From contig NC_050472.1 of assembly GCF_013373865.1 (NCBI RefSeq), positions 15,078,360 to 15,142,359 of the forward strand: a stretch of DNA of 64,000 nt, written 5' to 3'. This DNA comes from Monomorium pharaonis (Eukaryota; Arthropoda; Insecta; Hymenoptera; Formicidae). Positions within the stretch are counted from its first letter, which is position 1; each line of letters begins with the position of its first letter. The translations under genes were made by a program, and so were the position numbers. Positions 23,341 to 34,974 of this stretch are shown here, piece after piece. The notes under the pieces were generated by a model. It was not told the DNA's origin. It saw only the letters and a list, made by a program, of their open reading frames with translations, and ran no database searches.

Positions 23341-24511
23341 CCCAGGTAGCAAGCCTACGTCATTTTGACGTCCCAAAATGGTCATATCTGGTCATATGTC
23401 GTCAAAATGACCATTTTTTTACATGAACCTAAAATTGACGTCATGATGTGACGTCATTTCGTAGTCATATTTCAGTCATGATCTGACGATTATTTTCCCA
23501 GACAGCACGCATCCAAAATCGGGACATAAAGACGTCATTAAGACGTATTTTAGACACGGTCTAAAGCAGTGTCTACAATGAGATTTAAGGCGTAAGGCAT
23601 AAGCATATTATATAAGCATATTATATTTAACTTTAAGAAAACTTTTTTAAGAAAACATTAGATATCTTGGAAATGATGTCAAAATGGTAACATTTATCAG
23701 AGACGTCTACTAAGAGCGGTCTTTGAGATATCTCATTGAAGAATTTCATTTAAGTTTCTTGAAAATGTTATTCCTTTATTATTAAGGTTATGGAAAAAGA
23801 TAAATTTAACAATGAAATTAATAAGTAAATAAATTAATGCTATTTATTTTTAATATGTTTTGCAAAATTTAATTGCTTTTATAAAAAATAATATAATTGC
23901 GTCAGTTTATAACATATAGGTATATGTAGACAATAACTAGTACCCATATCGATGAGTCAAATTGGCGTAGCAGCTAGAGTACAAGGTTCGCAATCCTAAG
24001 GTCCCGGGTTCAAACCTACCAGCGGCAAGTAAGAATAAAATAAAATAATATAATTTAAATTTAATTAATTAATAAAAATTTGTCCTAAATTTAGTATGTG
24101 CTGTTGATAAAAATAATTTAAAAAAAATGAAATTTTTATTTTATTTTATTTTTCTTTAGTTGCAGTTTAAAGATATCCGATTTAAGAAATCTTTTAGATA
24201 TCAGTTTCATGATATCTTTCTGTTCTCAAAAAACGACGCATTGGTTAACATTCTGACATTATATGTTATCTTTTAAAAGTCTCTTTATATATGTTATTAT
24301 TTTCAGAAACAGGATATCTTTTACAGATCTTTTTGACAACATATTGTTCACGTCATTCCATGACGTCAAAATACGGTACATTTCATGACGTCAGGAATTT
24401 GTGACATTCGACAGTCATTTTAACGTCATAAGGGCGTCATTTCGTGACGTCAAGAATAGTCAGTAAATGACCATTTTGGGACGTCAAAATGACGTGAGCT
24501 TGCTGCCTGGG
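23341..24511. mobile_element. Element A1: TA-flanked MITE with CCCAGGTAGCAAG ends
   Basis: Left end CCCAGGTAGCAAG, right end CTTGCTGCCTGGG, 1171 bp, TA on each side (23339-23340; 24512-24513). The unoccupied site is visible in the opposite arm of the palindrome it sits in (near 26030), which confirms the boundaries. The end regions are dense in ATGACGTC-type motifs. Inside are a second TIR-like CCCAGACAGCAC (23497-23508) and a tRNA-like stretch. A second copy, A2, is at 45710-47311. Confidence 0.88.
23955..24030 (+). repeat. tRNA-like (SINE-type) sequence inside A1
   Basis: Has a pol III A-box-like TGGCGTAGCAG and a perfect B box GGTTCAAACC about 40 bases later, followed by an A+T-rich stretch. 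The D-arm and acceptor stems do not fold as a normal tRNA by eye, so it is a tRNA-derived repeat rather than a tRNA gene. The same sequence sits at the same place in A2 (46186-46262, minus strand). Confidence 0.6.
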
Positions 24512-25537
24512 TAATCTCATGCTATAAGCGCCGCGCTAGAAGTTGCGTTATTTTTTTAGTCACGTTACATTCAATAACTGCTTCTTTTGCGTATATTTTT
24601 ATATTAGAACACAAAAACGGATTAATCTTAATTACATAATACTCAACGTATTACACGGTATAAAGCATAAATGCATATATATAACAAAAGTAGCATCCCA
24701 CACGGCATGTAACATTGGTGAAATATTGTAACGATCGGAAATAGTATAGAAATATTTCATTAACATTTTAATTATAATTTTTCATCCTAAATATTTCAGA
24801 AATGTATTTGCTTCATGTTTTTATAAAATTGCAAATGCAATATTTCTGAAATCCTTTAGAAACATCAAAAAAGTTTGCTTTCATATTTGACTGTTTCGTA
24901 ATATTACAAAAAAAGTGGCAAATATAATACATATACGTTAGTGCGTACGTACATTTTCATTAAAAGGAAGATCTTTTTAATAGGAAGGAGATCTTTAGTC
25001 CCCATACAATTTTTTTGTAAAATAAAACCGTTAACACCTTTTATATATTAAACATGCATGTATATTTTCTCGTATTAAATAGAATAATTTATAAATATCG
25101 TATTTGATGAATACTGATAAGATTTTTTGGCGGTTTTTCCTTAGCCTTGTGACCAATGTCGATATTCTGTATGAATTCCGCCAAATAAAATATTTTATTT
25201 TAATTTAAATATATGTTTTATTCCAAAAATTTACCTTTTTTTCGTTTTTAAGTTGATTTTTATTATTAAATGCAAATTATTTTTAATTCCTTAATTTATG
25301 TTAAATATATATACACAAATAACATGTAAACGATATGCAAATATATGCGTGCGTGTTAAATATATAAAAAGTGTTAACGTTTTTATAAATTTGCAAAAAA
25401 ATTGTATGGGGACCGAAGATCGCCTTTCTATTATTAATAGATATTTTACTGAAGCCTCATATGTTGCGCCTACGCGAGAACAACCGGCCGGTCTATCAAC
25501 ACTGATATTAAACTTATTTGCCCATGTCGTCTGCAAA

Positions 25538-25587
<50 letters not shown>

Positions 25588-26559
25588 GTATAAATGTATT
25601 TTCAAACTCTTAAATTAAATTATATAATTATATTATCTTTATTATCAGAGTGTGCTATGTGCATATAGTGTAAACAATATAACTATGCAAATAGTTATTG
25701 CAGTTTATATTTTATATTTCTCTCTTAATATTATATATTTTGTTATATTGTATTTGTAGTTTTAAATATTAAAAAAATATTTTGCTTTATATTAATCTAT
25801 ATTCGCATTTGTAACAATGAAAATGTACGTACGCACATACGTATACTATATATATGCTACTTTTGTTATATATGCATTTATACTTTATATCGTGTAATAC
25901 GTTGAGTATTATGTAATTAAAGTTTTTATGTTCTAATATAAAAATATACGCTGGAGAGGCAGTTATTGAATGTGACGCGACTAAAGAAATAACGCAACTT
26001 CTAGCGCGGTGCTTATAGCACGAGATTATCATTTCGTTTTGTCAATAATTGAGAATGACGGAACTTATATATTATTATATTTGGATGGATTTGGCTTTTA
26101 ATGTTCTTTAATTTTTGTCCTTACAAAATTTTTAAAATTTTGAAAAAGAGGGGTAGGTAAATTAAAAAGTTTGAAATTTTTGAAAAATCTAAATATACTA
26201 TTGTAAAGAGTATAAAATACCATAAAACTTTTGTATAAATCATTTTTTCATAAACCTTATATTTTCAAAGATATTCGCCAAAAACAAAAAAACCCGTTAT
26301 TTTCGAGGGGTTTCAACCTCTAAACGTCGAGATACGCCGCTAAAAAAAATATGGATGTAATATTTTTTTATGTTCTACAATATATCCAAAGCTCATTAAA
26401 ATCGGTGAGGGAGTTCTGTCCATTCCCTTGTAAGTGTATCCATTATGACCGTTAAACCTTACTATTTTTTCAAAATAACCATATTGCGTACGCTAGTGAC
26501 TATATCCTCTCATAACCTTTTATATTTACATTATATACTTATATATTCTTATTTCTCTT

Positions 26560-26714
26560 CCGCGTATATCTATCTAACACTGTTATATACAAACTGAAAA
26601 GCAATGGATCCATCGCACATCCCCGTCTTACTCTTTTCGTCGTACTGAAAATTTTTGTTAATCTTTCTCCTATCACCTTTATGTCTTCGTATCTTCTTTT
26701 AATCTTCCGCTTGT
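26560..26714 (-). pseudogene. LINE reverse transcriptase fragment (left part)
   Basis: The minus strand reads 'VRRGCAMDPLLFSLYI', the form of the LINE RT motif G-x-R-Q-G-C-x-x-S-P-x-L-F. The upstream motif of the same protein lies beyond the TTAA element, at 31035-31145, so the LINE was split by that insertion. Confidence 0.65.
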
Positions 26715-27730
26715 TTAAGTCCCAAGCGGATAGTTTTCTGTGACTTTTTTAGTGGTATTTTATACTATAAATCTAATTTTAAAAAAATTTTTAATTAACT
26801 CTTTTTTATGTAAAATTTCTTGAAATTTTAATATTTGTTGTAAAAATTTCTCAAAAATACGATTGCACAATTTATGTTAATTTATTTACAAAAAGAGTTG
26901 ATTTTTTTCACTGAAAATTTTTTATTAATCAATATTTACACATGGAATACGGATGGAAATATCTCTGAGAAGTGAAAATCTTGCATCCATGCATTATAAA
27001 CTTTCAAATGTACGTATGAGCATATTTTAATTCAAGACGGCGATATCCAATATGGCGATTAGAAGAGGGAAAATTTATCTTCGATTTCTCTGTATGTAAA
27101 TATTTCTTTCAATCGCCTAATTATCCAAATTGGTTTATAAAGATTTTTTTTGTTGCTGATTGCGATTTTGTTATCAGACATGTCAAATTCAAAACTGGAT
27201 CAGGTATAATCTTTAGTCGAGGAGAGAGAGGGTATAGGTTGTTAAAAAATTTAAGTACACTGTTAAATTTTTTAATACTAACAAGATATTTATTCTAACA
27301 TTTTCTTAAAAATAAATTAAGCGCTGAAGTTGTGATGAAATGTTTAATATTGGGATTACGTTATAATCTTTATAATTTACAAAAGTTTTTCTATTATTAT
27401 CATGATTATAATTATTATTTCTTGATGACTTATAATATTGTTAATTTAAGGGGAAAAAAATTTTTACAGCAATTAGGTTGTCGGAAAAATAACATTTTAG
27501 TTTTTATTGTATTACGTGGAATTATAATTTCGTGATTATTAGTTGTCAGAAATAACAATTTTTCACATGTTTGATTAAATCTAAAATAGTTCGGGGTAAG
27601 AGATCTTTGTAAGCTTATTGTGAAGTTTATTCCAATTACTCAAGTGTGGGGGTAGATGGGGCAAAAAAATTATTTAAAAAATTAATAGTAACGGCAAAAG
27701 GGATTGTGGAGACAAACAAGATTTGTCTGT

Positions 27731-27732
<2 letters not shown>

Positions 27733-27776
<44 letters not shown>
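27733..27776. repeat. (GA)n microsatellite at gap edge
   Basis: Pure GA repeat running into the assembly gap. Another short (GA)n tract follows the foldback array at 28565-28579, so the foldback sequence may have inserted into a longer GA repeat. Confidence 0.9.
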
Positions 27777-28276
27777 NNNNNNNNNNNNNNNNNNNNNNNN
27801 NNNNNNNNNNNNNNNNNNNNNNNNNNNNNNNNNNNNNNNNNNNNNNNNNNNNNNNNNNNNNNNNNNNNNNNNNNNNNNNNNNNNNNNNNNNNNNNNNNNN
27901 NNNNNNNNNNNNNNNNNNNNNNNNNNNNNNNNNNNNNNNNNNNNNNNNNNNNNNNNNNNNNNNNNNNNNNNNNNNNNNNNNNNNNNNNNNNNNNNNNNNN
28001 NNNNNNNNNNNNNNNNNNNNNNNNNNNNNNNNNNNNNNNNNNNNNNNNNNNNNNNNNNNNNNNNNNNNNNNNNNNNNNNNNNNNNNNNNNNNNNNNNNNN
28101 NNNNNNNNNNNNNNNNNNNNNNNNNNNNNNNNNNNNNNNNNNNNNNNNNNNNNNNNNNNNNNNNNNNNNNNNNNNNNNNNNNNNNNNNNNNNNNNNNNNN
28201 NNNNNNNNNNNNNNNNNNNNNNNNNNNNNNNNNNNNNNNNNNNNNNNNNNNNNNNNNNNNNNNNNNNNNNNNNNNN
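27777..28276. other. Assembly gap (500 N)
   Basis: Exactly 500 undetermined bases, probably a placeholder of unknown true length. Confidence 0.99.
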
Positions 28277-28565
28277 CAATTGGACACGGACTTAATTGGA
28301 CACAGACCCGATTGGACACAGACCCGATTGCACACGGACCCGATTGCGCACCGACCCGTTTGCACACGCACCCAATTGTGCACGGACCCGATTGGACACA
28401 GACCCGATTGGACACGGACCCGATTGCACACGGACCCGATTGCACACCAACCCGATTGCACACGGACCCGATTGCGCACCGACCCGTTTGCACACGGACT
28501 CGATTGCGCACCGACCCGATTGCACACGGACCCGATTGCGCACCGATCCGTTTGCACACGGATCC
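28277..28565. repeat. Foldback arm FB4: 16-bp tandem array
   Basis: About 18 units of CCCGATTGCACACGGA and its variants (GGACACAGA, GCGCACCGA), the same repeat as the arms of FB1. Only one orientation is visible; the partner arm, if any, is in the gap. The long ORFs across this and the gap are artefacts. Confidence 0.85.
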
Positions 28566-28731
28566 GAGAGAGAGAGAGGGCACTATTAAAAACAGAGTAT
28601 CTGGGTCTATGGAGTAAAAATTAAGTGAATAATCATAATAATGAGATAGTATCGGGTCTGGTTTTATAGGGGATTAACATATTAGAAATTCTAAGGAGTC
28701 ATGTATATAAGGGAATTTTATAACAATAAAA

Positions 28732-28935
28732 TTGTGGACGTGGGGGAGGGGAGGAGCAGGGAATTCAGCTAAGCATTTGATACTGGAGGTAGAGCTTGCT
28801 GAAGAGAGTGAGGATACAAAATTTTCGAGCTTTGAAAAACTGATAGAGCAATATAAAGGGGTAGGAGGAGAAGGTGAACGGCAAAGGGAGTTTATAGAGG
28901 AAATCCGAGAGGAACACCTTCGGGTTCTTCGATGA
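28732..28935 (+). other. Unassigned acidic ORF
   Basis: 67 codons, rich in Glu and Lys with a coiled-coil look (LEVELAEE..FEKLIEQYKG). No family recognised. It may be part of the TTAA element's lost coding region or chance. Confidence 0.2.
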
Positions 28936-29011
28936 TTGGATGGCCAAAATATTCGATGGACCTATATATATTGATTTAACTGTGTCTACACATAATAATC
29001 GACTTTATTTG

Positions 29012-30234
29012 GAGTATATCATCGCTTCCGAATAAAAGGGCCTTAACTCAGAAGCCGATTGAAAAAGAAGTCGGAAGCTGATTTAAAAGGCCGTTAACTT
29101 GCAAGCTCATTGAAAAGGGTGTCAACTTGGAAACCGGTTGAAAAAGGCTTTACTTCGCTAAAATGTTTCGCTTTAATTTAAGTTGACAGCACTGTCGAAA
29201 TAATTTTGGTACTTGATTTAAAATATAAACATATTGAAACGAAAAATTAGTATGCACATATAAGTAGAGATATCCTATGCCTTCTATAATCTGAGTATTT
29301 TTCTAAATGTTAGATTACTTAAGTATAGCGTTAATTTTATAACTTATACGAATTGCGATTCAAACGTTTAATTGCAGGTAGCAGTTTGCTAAAAAGATTA
29401 CTCCTTTATGTATAATACTACTAAATTAATATTACTAAATTGTAACGAGTACAAACTACCATGTTACAAGAATATATTTAGTTTTGGCAGACGCAATGTC
29501 TAATATATTTTTAGTCCATTAATGCATTTGAATGCTTCTTAAGAATTTTTCCTTTATAGTTATTTTTATGAAAAAATAAGAATTAAAACAAAAATAATTT
29601 TTTAAACATTGTTTATATTGATTGTTACATTGCGTTTTTTAAATCAATTGATGAATTAGTTAGTATTTTTCCTTAGAAATTTTTTAGTAATAGTTTTATT
29701 AAACTAATTAAATTAGTTTAATAATTTTAAGCAATAATACTTACCATCTATTGTGATATACTAATTTAAAAATTAAAGTAGTTCAAATGCTATTATTTTG
29801 TACTTTTTACAATGTATCACACAACAAAGAATTTAAGTTTTGCGCTGCAATGTTCCGTTTCGATTCACGATATTACACTGTCACAGGAGAGCCTATAAGG
29901 TCACTGCAATGTCAAAACATTAACAAAACACGCGATAGTAAAAAATCAAAGCTTGTTGGCAGTGCTGCCAACTTAAATTAAAATGAAAAATGTAAGCGCG
30001 CGAATTAACGCTTTTTTCAATCGGCTTCCGAGTTAATGCCTTTTTCAATCGTCTTCCGAGTTAACACTCTTTTTAATTAGCTTCCGAGTTAATACCCTTT
30101 TCAATCGGCTTCCGAGTTAACGACCTTTTTAATCGGCTTTCTAGTTAACGTCTTTTTCAATCGATTTCCGAGTTAACGCCCTTTTCAAACGGTTTCTGAA
30201 TTAACGTCTTTTTATTCGGAAGCGACGATATGCT
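29012..30234. mobile_element. Foldback element FB3, arms of 28-bp tandem repeats
   Basis: Tips are inverted matches: 'atatcatcgcttccgaataaaa' (29016-29037) and the reverse complement at about 30210-30232. The right arm (30004-30215) is seven to eight units of exactly 28 bp with the form GAGTTAACGCCTTTTTCAATC plus GGCTTCC. The left arm (29035-29150) has about four degenerate inverted units. The A+T-rich core (29160-29990) begins and ends with an inverted 'ttaagttg(a)cagcactg'. No transposase. The repeat is unrelated to the 16-bp arms of FB1, FB2 and FB4. Confidence 0.8.
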
Positions 30235-31034
30235 CTATTAATTACTCGATAACTTTCATGTTAACTGACATTTTGTCAAAACTAACCGCGCGCTACCTGC
30301 GCAGCGCTCGGGGACCTTACTTTTATTTATTTATATATATATTTTTTTTTTCATGAAAGCCCCCCACGGGCTAGGGGACTGGAACGGGCTTGGAAATGGC
30401 TTACAATTAGACAGTTTCTATTGCTGTTTATTTAATAAAGTAAATTGATTCCGAACGCGTTCACATACAAACTCAGGAATTAAGAAAAATTAGTGATGGG
30501 CACCCGAGTACCCTGAGTGTGTAACAATGTGGTAAACGCTAGGTATGCACATAAGGGTTAAATAATAAATTATATATTTTTTGGAGGTCTTTTGTTTAAT
30601 GAGTCTAACTTTTTTCGAGTGTCGGCATTTTCCTTTTTTTTTTATTTTGACATCGGATATCGATCTAGGGTATTGTGTGAGCATGGTCCAATAATAAAGA
30701 TAAAAAGAAATTTGACAATCGCTTTTCAAAATTGTTTAAAGATGGACACACTGGTGCCTTTGTTTGATGACTACATTTTTCAGTTTATGTGTTTATTGTT
30801 CCGTTAAAATAAAATTCCAAGTTTCCGTTATATCCCACAAATTTGTGCGTGACGAGAGAACAATTCTAAACAATTATTTTTTTGTTATTAACAATCGTCA
30901 GGATTTGATTTCTTTTACTTAACTCTTCTTGGAAGGTCAGGGCAAAACATTCGACCCGCCGGACGTAACAGTAGTATAAAATAGTAAAAAATAACAATGA
31001 AAAAGTCACAGAAAACTGTCCGCTTGGAACTTAA

Positions 31035-31145
31035 TGGGTTAATCGTCTTTTAATCTGCTTTATTTTCTAATTCTTCTAGTATGCATCTTAAATTTTTCTT
31101 TTCTTTACGTTGTCGTAAGCTGTTTTCAAATCCAGTTCACCAAGA
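31035..31145 (-). pseudogene. LINE reverse transcriptase fragment (right part)
   Basis: The minus strand reads 'LDLKTAYDNV', matching RT motif A (F-x-D-x-x-x-A-Y-D). It is the upstream continuation of the RT fragment at 26560-26714. Confidence 0.6.
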
Positions 31146-31751
31146 GGGTGAAAACCTTTTTTTCTTTTACTTCGCCCCTCCCCCCTCTCTCTCTCTCTCT
31201 CTCTGTGCACGTAAGTACTGTGTGTCACGCTGCTACTTGTGCTCTGTTCTTTTCGCTGTTTGCTGCCGTATCTGTGCCCTCGGGCCTTTTTGTTTCAGAC
31301 GGCACATGCTCTTTTAAGTGCGCACGCTGCTTCTTTACATTAGTTGCATGCTAGTCTTTTGGCGTGTGCCTGCATTCTTGCTATTTTTCTCTTGTGTCTG
31401 CGGTTTGAGGTTAGCTGTGCGGTGGATCGCCGACTTGATGTGCTTTGCTGCTGTTGCCACCTGTGTCTGATATCAGTTTCTGCTTAGTAACTCTGTATTT
31501 ATCAGTGCTACTGGCGTCTATGACTCGGCTACGGGCTGATGAATGACAGGTCTGGTGGAGCCTGTGCTGTTTGTAGCAGACGCCTTGCACCGAGGAGTGG
31601 CCCTAGACTGTAGTGCACTAAGTGTGCTAGACTCTCGCATGTACGCTGTTTTACGCTGATTCCTCTCCACAGCACACCGGCCTGCTGCGCGGCACCTGCT
31701 TCGTCTTCTACTATCGCCGACGCCGCATCTCTGTTTTCATCAACTGATCCG

Positions 31752-32500
31752 GTGAGCCCTTCGTCTCGGCTGTCCTACCTGCACCTTCCTGTGCGCCCTC
31801 TCACCTCTCTCCCTCTCTCGCCCGTAGATTCGTACCATTCACTCTTGCCTGTACCGTCTTCTCCCCCTCGAGGTATCCCCACTACGAAATCCGACGCTGT
31901 CACTGCCTTACCTGACTACTTGCAAACCGGTATGAGCCGTGCACCTCCATTCCACCCGCCGAACGAGCCTGCTCGTCTTGCGCCTGCCGGCGGTACCGGC
32001 AGCGTGCGGAGCAGGTCCGGCGGGAATTCGGGTGCCGCCACTATGGGTGATATCCCTGCCGGCCTCGAGCGCAATACTGCCATACTGGCAGACTTTGTTG
32101 GAAAAATAACATCCCTGGAAATTAAATTCTCGCAATTTGACACATGGCTTACCGCTGCTGAGTCGAAAATCGAAAATCTTTCTGGGATGGTGAGGCGCGT
32201 GCAGAACATTGAAGGGCGGGTTTTTTCGCCCCCCCTCCTCTGGTCTGTCTGAGGATCCGCCTCTCGATGACGCGTGCGAGGTTTTATTATCGGGCATTGC
32301 CACCGACTGCAAGGACACCGGCCTGCGCATCGCGCATAAGATTTTGACCGCTATAAATTTACTTTCTGTAATTTCATTTATAGTCGCTACGCGTCCGTGG
32401 ACGCCGACAACTCCGCATGCTTCAACGTCCTTCTCCTGTCCTACTCGCGCCATTATTATTAAGCTTGTCTCACTATTGCTCGCGACACACTCGTCGGTGT
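31752..32500 (+). pseudogene. LINE ORF1 remnant
   Basis: A Pro/Ser-rich N-terminus (31752-31960), then a helical, coiled-coil-like segment (about 32065-32210), a frameshift near 32215, then 'EVLLSGIATDC..GLRIAHKILTAI', which resembles the RRM-type nucleic-acid-binding region of LINE ORF1 proteins. These proteins coat LINE RNA. Broken by a frameshift and stops. Confidence 0.5.
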
Positions 32501-32699
32501 CTCTTTGAAACTTGTCATGTTAATACTGCGCGATGTTCTTGGTTCTTCGGCCACTAACCTTAATGTTTTTGTTAAAAAAACAAGGCAATCACCGCCAGTA
32601 CTCATTAGAGATGTTACGTCGCTATCCTTGCTGCCGACTGACCCCCAGTGATTCAGACCACCATCCGCAGCACACAATATCACCATACCTTCTCAGTCT

Positions 32700-33840
32700 C
32701 TGCATATTGCCCACTCTAACGTTAATCGGCTCAAAACGCACTTCACCTTAAATGAGCGACTAATGTCCAACAACCGCTATGATATCCTGGCAGTTACCGA
32801 AACCTTATCGTCTCCGACATAATCAGCATAGAAGACTACAATTTCCTTTGACTGGATAGGATCGGGAAGGAGGGTGTCTACATCCGCGATGCTCTCTCTG
32901 TCTCTGTTCTCGCTGCGTCAGACCCCCACTTTGACAATACACCGGAGTTCATGATTCTGAGAGTAGCCTCTCGCAGCACAACCTTCCTATTCGCTGTGAT
33001 ATACCGTCGACCAGCTGCAGCTTTTCCATCACTTTTCTTTGATACGCTGTCCAGCTTCATTGACCACTACTCAAATATTGTAATCGCAGGGGATTTTAAT
33101 ATCAACTTGCTCTCTGCTAGTCCCATGTCGACGTCATTGCATTCTCACATAGACGACCTTTCTTTTCATCTGGTTCCATCGGGCCCCACCCACCATGCTG
33201 CTACTGGTGCATCCCTCTCACACACTCTACTGGACATATTCATTATCAGTCACCCGCTACTGCTTCTTGAGTCTCCCTCTCCTTTCATTGCCGGTCATGA
33301 TTTAATTTCTATAGAGTCCAAATTCGCCGCTCCAACTAACTCGTGCAAAACTATAGTCCAACGGGACCTAAGGTTGCTGACTCCACCTGTCATCAGTAGT
33401 CTACTTGAACCCCCACCTACATGTCTCCTACCACTGAGTTCTGACCAGGTCTCAACTTCTTCTATCGACCATTTTGTTGACTTGCTTTCGGACACAGTCA
33501 CCTCGGCTTACGATACCATTGTATCTGCCAGGCCCATTCGGATCTCCAACAGACGTAAGCCATGGGTCACTCTGGACATGAGGCAGATGCGACTCAGAGA
33601 CAACCTGTATAAAACGGCTAAGCAAACTCCGGTGCTTTTTAGCGCTACAAAGTCATCTGCAGAGACATAAATAATTCTCTCAATACCTACAAAAATGCTT
33701 TCTTGCATCAACTTCTATCCGGCACTGCTGATGCTGCTGCCTTGTGGTCCAACCTGCGTAAACTTGGGATCTGTGGTGGTAAACGTCCCTTACCCACCGA
33801 CGTTTTTTCTGTAAATGCCTTCTCGCATCCCGTCCAAATC
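32700..33840 (+). pseudogene. LINE ORF2 endonuclease domain, decayed
   Basis: Apurinic-type endonuclease that nicks target DNA for target-primed reverse transcription. Seen: 'AVTETL' (catalytic Glu region, about 32795), 'FAVIYRRPAA', 'IVIAGDFNINLL' (Asp/Asn pair, about 33080), 'LLDIFIIS' and 'FIAGHDLISIE' (catalytic His, about 33297). It continues through 'KPWVTLDMRQMRLRDNLYK' toward the RT but stops near 33840. Two or more frameshifts before 32950. Confidence 0.8.
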
Positions 33841-33849
33841 CGTTCCGAC

Positions 33850-34505
33850 GAGAAGCAGACCTAGAGCTACGATTCACGGTGGAGTGTTCTCCGTCATCGC
33901 CGAGAGTTCTCGACCGAGCTCAAATCTCTTTTCCTTCCTTCGCTGGCAAAACCACGGGGTAGAGCGTGCTCTGTCTCCGCCGAGCGCTCTCGGCCGCTAG
34001 CTAACATCCTGACCAACCATCCTCACGGCCCGGTAATCGGCACAGAGTGTTCTCCGTCTCCTCCCGAGCGTACGCGGGGCCAACGCCGTTCCGTAAAACC
34101 AGTCCGCGGTCCGCCGAATTGTCGAAGCAATTCGGGGAAATCACGGTAACGCAAGACACCCGCTTCCGCACCGCACACCCGCCGGCCACCGAACTCCAAG
34201 CATCGGGCTCAAGACACACGCCGTCCGCTGCACCGCGCACCGCGGACATCCCGCCGAACCGAACAGCTGATCGGCTGGCTGTCACGCGCACCGTTACTGA
34301 TCATTGAGATACACCGCTGTACATAACGCGTAACCAGACTTTGTATACATCACGCCGCTGTAAATATTCGCGAACGTAAATGTAATGTAAAATAGTAATA
34401 AATTGTACCGTTAAACCAACCACCGCAGTTTGCTATCTCTGAGCCTTTTTTCGCCCTCAACCTTTTTCCCGACGAGCTAATTCTCCGCGCAAAAAACGGA
34501 CGTTA
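33850..34505. repeat. GC-rich LTR-like insertion in LINE-1
   Basis: Sharp rise in G+C between LINE ORF2 and its A+T-rich 3' end, with an AATAAA-type signal near 34398 ('aataaattgtaccg') and an end of the form '..aaaaaacggacgttat'. The phrase 'agtgttctccgtc' occurs twice (33881 and 34046). No ORF recognised. Probably a solo LTR replacing the RT region; the boundaries are estimates. Confidence 0.4.
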
Positions 34506-34974
34506 TATCTTTTTATGAAGAATACCTTTATGCTATTAGTATTTACTTTTATTATTGTACCTCATATGGTGTACTTTTTACTATTCACTTGTATATTTTT
34601 ACTTGGGAGCCACACAGAGTCATACCCTCTGGCCAAATAAAATGTTATCAATCAATTAATCAATCTTTCTCTGGAATGGAGTAGTCGAACATCCGTTTTT
34701 ATAGTGCGTTTTGAGAAGAAAACAAAGCAGGAAAAAAGAATAAAATTTGTGTGGTGATAGTTCTATAGATCAGTGACAACAGAATTGTTATCTAGCCGGG
34801 AAATGCAGATTTATGAATAGCTGAGTTACATTTCTAATCATGTGTTGCAGACGTTGTGTGACAAACAAGCACTGACCTGGAATCTGCTGACGTGTAGCGA
34901 ATTCGGCAACGGCGGAACGCAGGTGTTGACGATCGATAAATTGTGGAACAGAGTACCGAATATCGATGTTCGGC

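Larger units (their letters stand above)
20922..26434. mobile_element. Giant palindromic transposon remnant with nested insertions
   Basis: Outer ends are inverted copies: 'ggaacagacag..ccctcaccgattttaatgagc' (20930-20975) and its reverse complement (26375-26425). The match continues inward through 'taacggcgtatctcgacg' (23015-23230 versus 26120-26345) and 'cttctagcgcgg' (24530-24660 versus 25850-26030). Each arm is thus several hundred bp. Nested in it are a GC-rich insertion (21000-23003) and element A1 (23341-24511). No transposase is seen. 24660-25850 is A+T-rich with a (TA)n run at 25541-25584. Related pieces lie at 18010-18868 and 42600-42670. Confidence 0.75.
26719..31030. mobile_element. 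TTAA-flanked element (piggyBac/Kolobok type), about 4.3 kb
   Basis: Left end GTCCCAAGCGGATAGTTTTC, right end the reverse complement of GTTCCAAGCGGACAGTTTTC, with about 40 bp of inverted match. TTAA at 26715-26718 and 31031-31034. It splits a LINE RT. Inside are the assembly gap, a foldback array and a second foldback element (29012-30234). No transposase is recognised. A 79-codon minus frame near the right end (30490-30729) and an ORF at 28732-28935 (acidic, coiled-coil-like) are unassigned. Confidence 0.7.
31185..34672 (+). mobile_element. LINE-1 (window name): APE-type LINE remnant, plus strand
   Basis: Span covering a 5' leader (31185-31751; (CT)n start, no ORF of note), an ORF1 remnant, an endonuclease-bearing ORF2 remnant, a GC-rich insertion, and a 3' end closing in TCAA-type repeats ('atcaatcaattaatcaatc', 34650-34668). 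The 3' end 'ctggccaaataaaatgttatcaatcaat' closely matches that of the minus-strand LINE at 54117. The RT domain is missing. Confidence 0.75.

Noticed and set aside
24543..24731. Small ORF in the palindrome arm
   Set aside because: It lies across repeat sequence that is present inverted at 25850-26030 and has no coding character.
28277..28565. Possible CRISPR-like array
   Set aside because: Units are contiguous 16-bp tandem repeats without unique spacers, in a eukaryotic genome.
27636..28624. Long ORFs spanning the gap with Glu-Arg or Ser-Leu repeats
   Set aside because: They consist of (GA)n, 500 N and the 16-bp array; no real protein.
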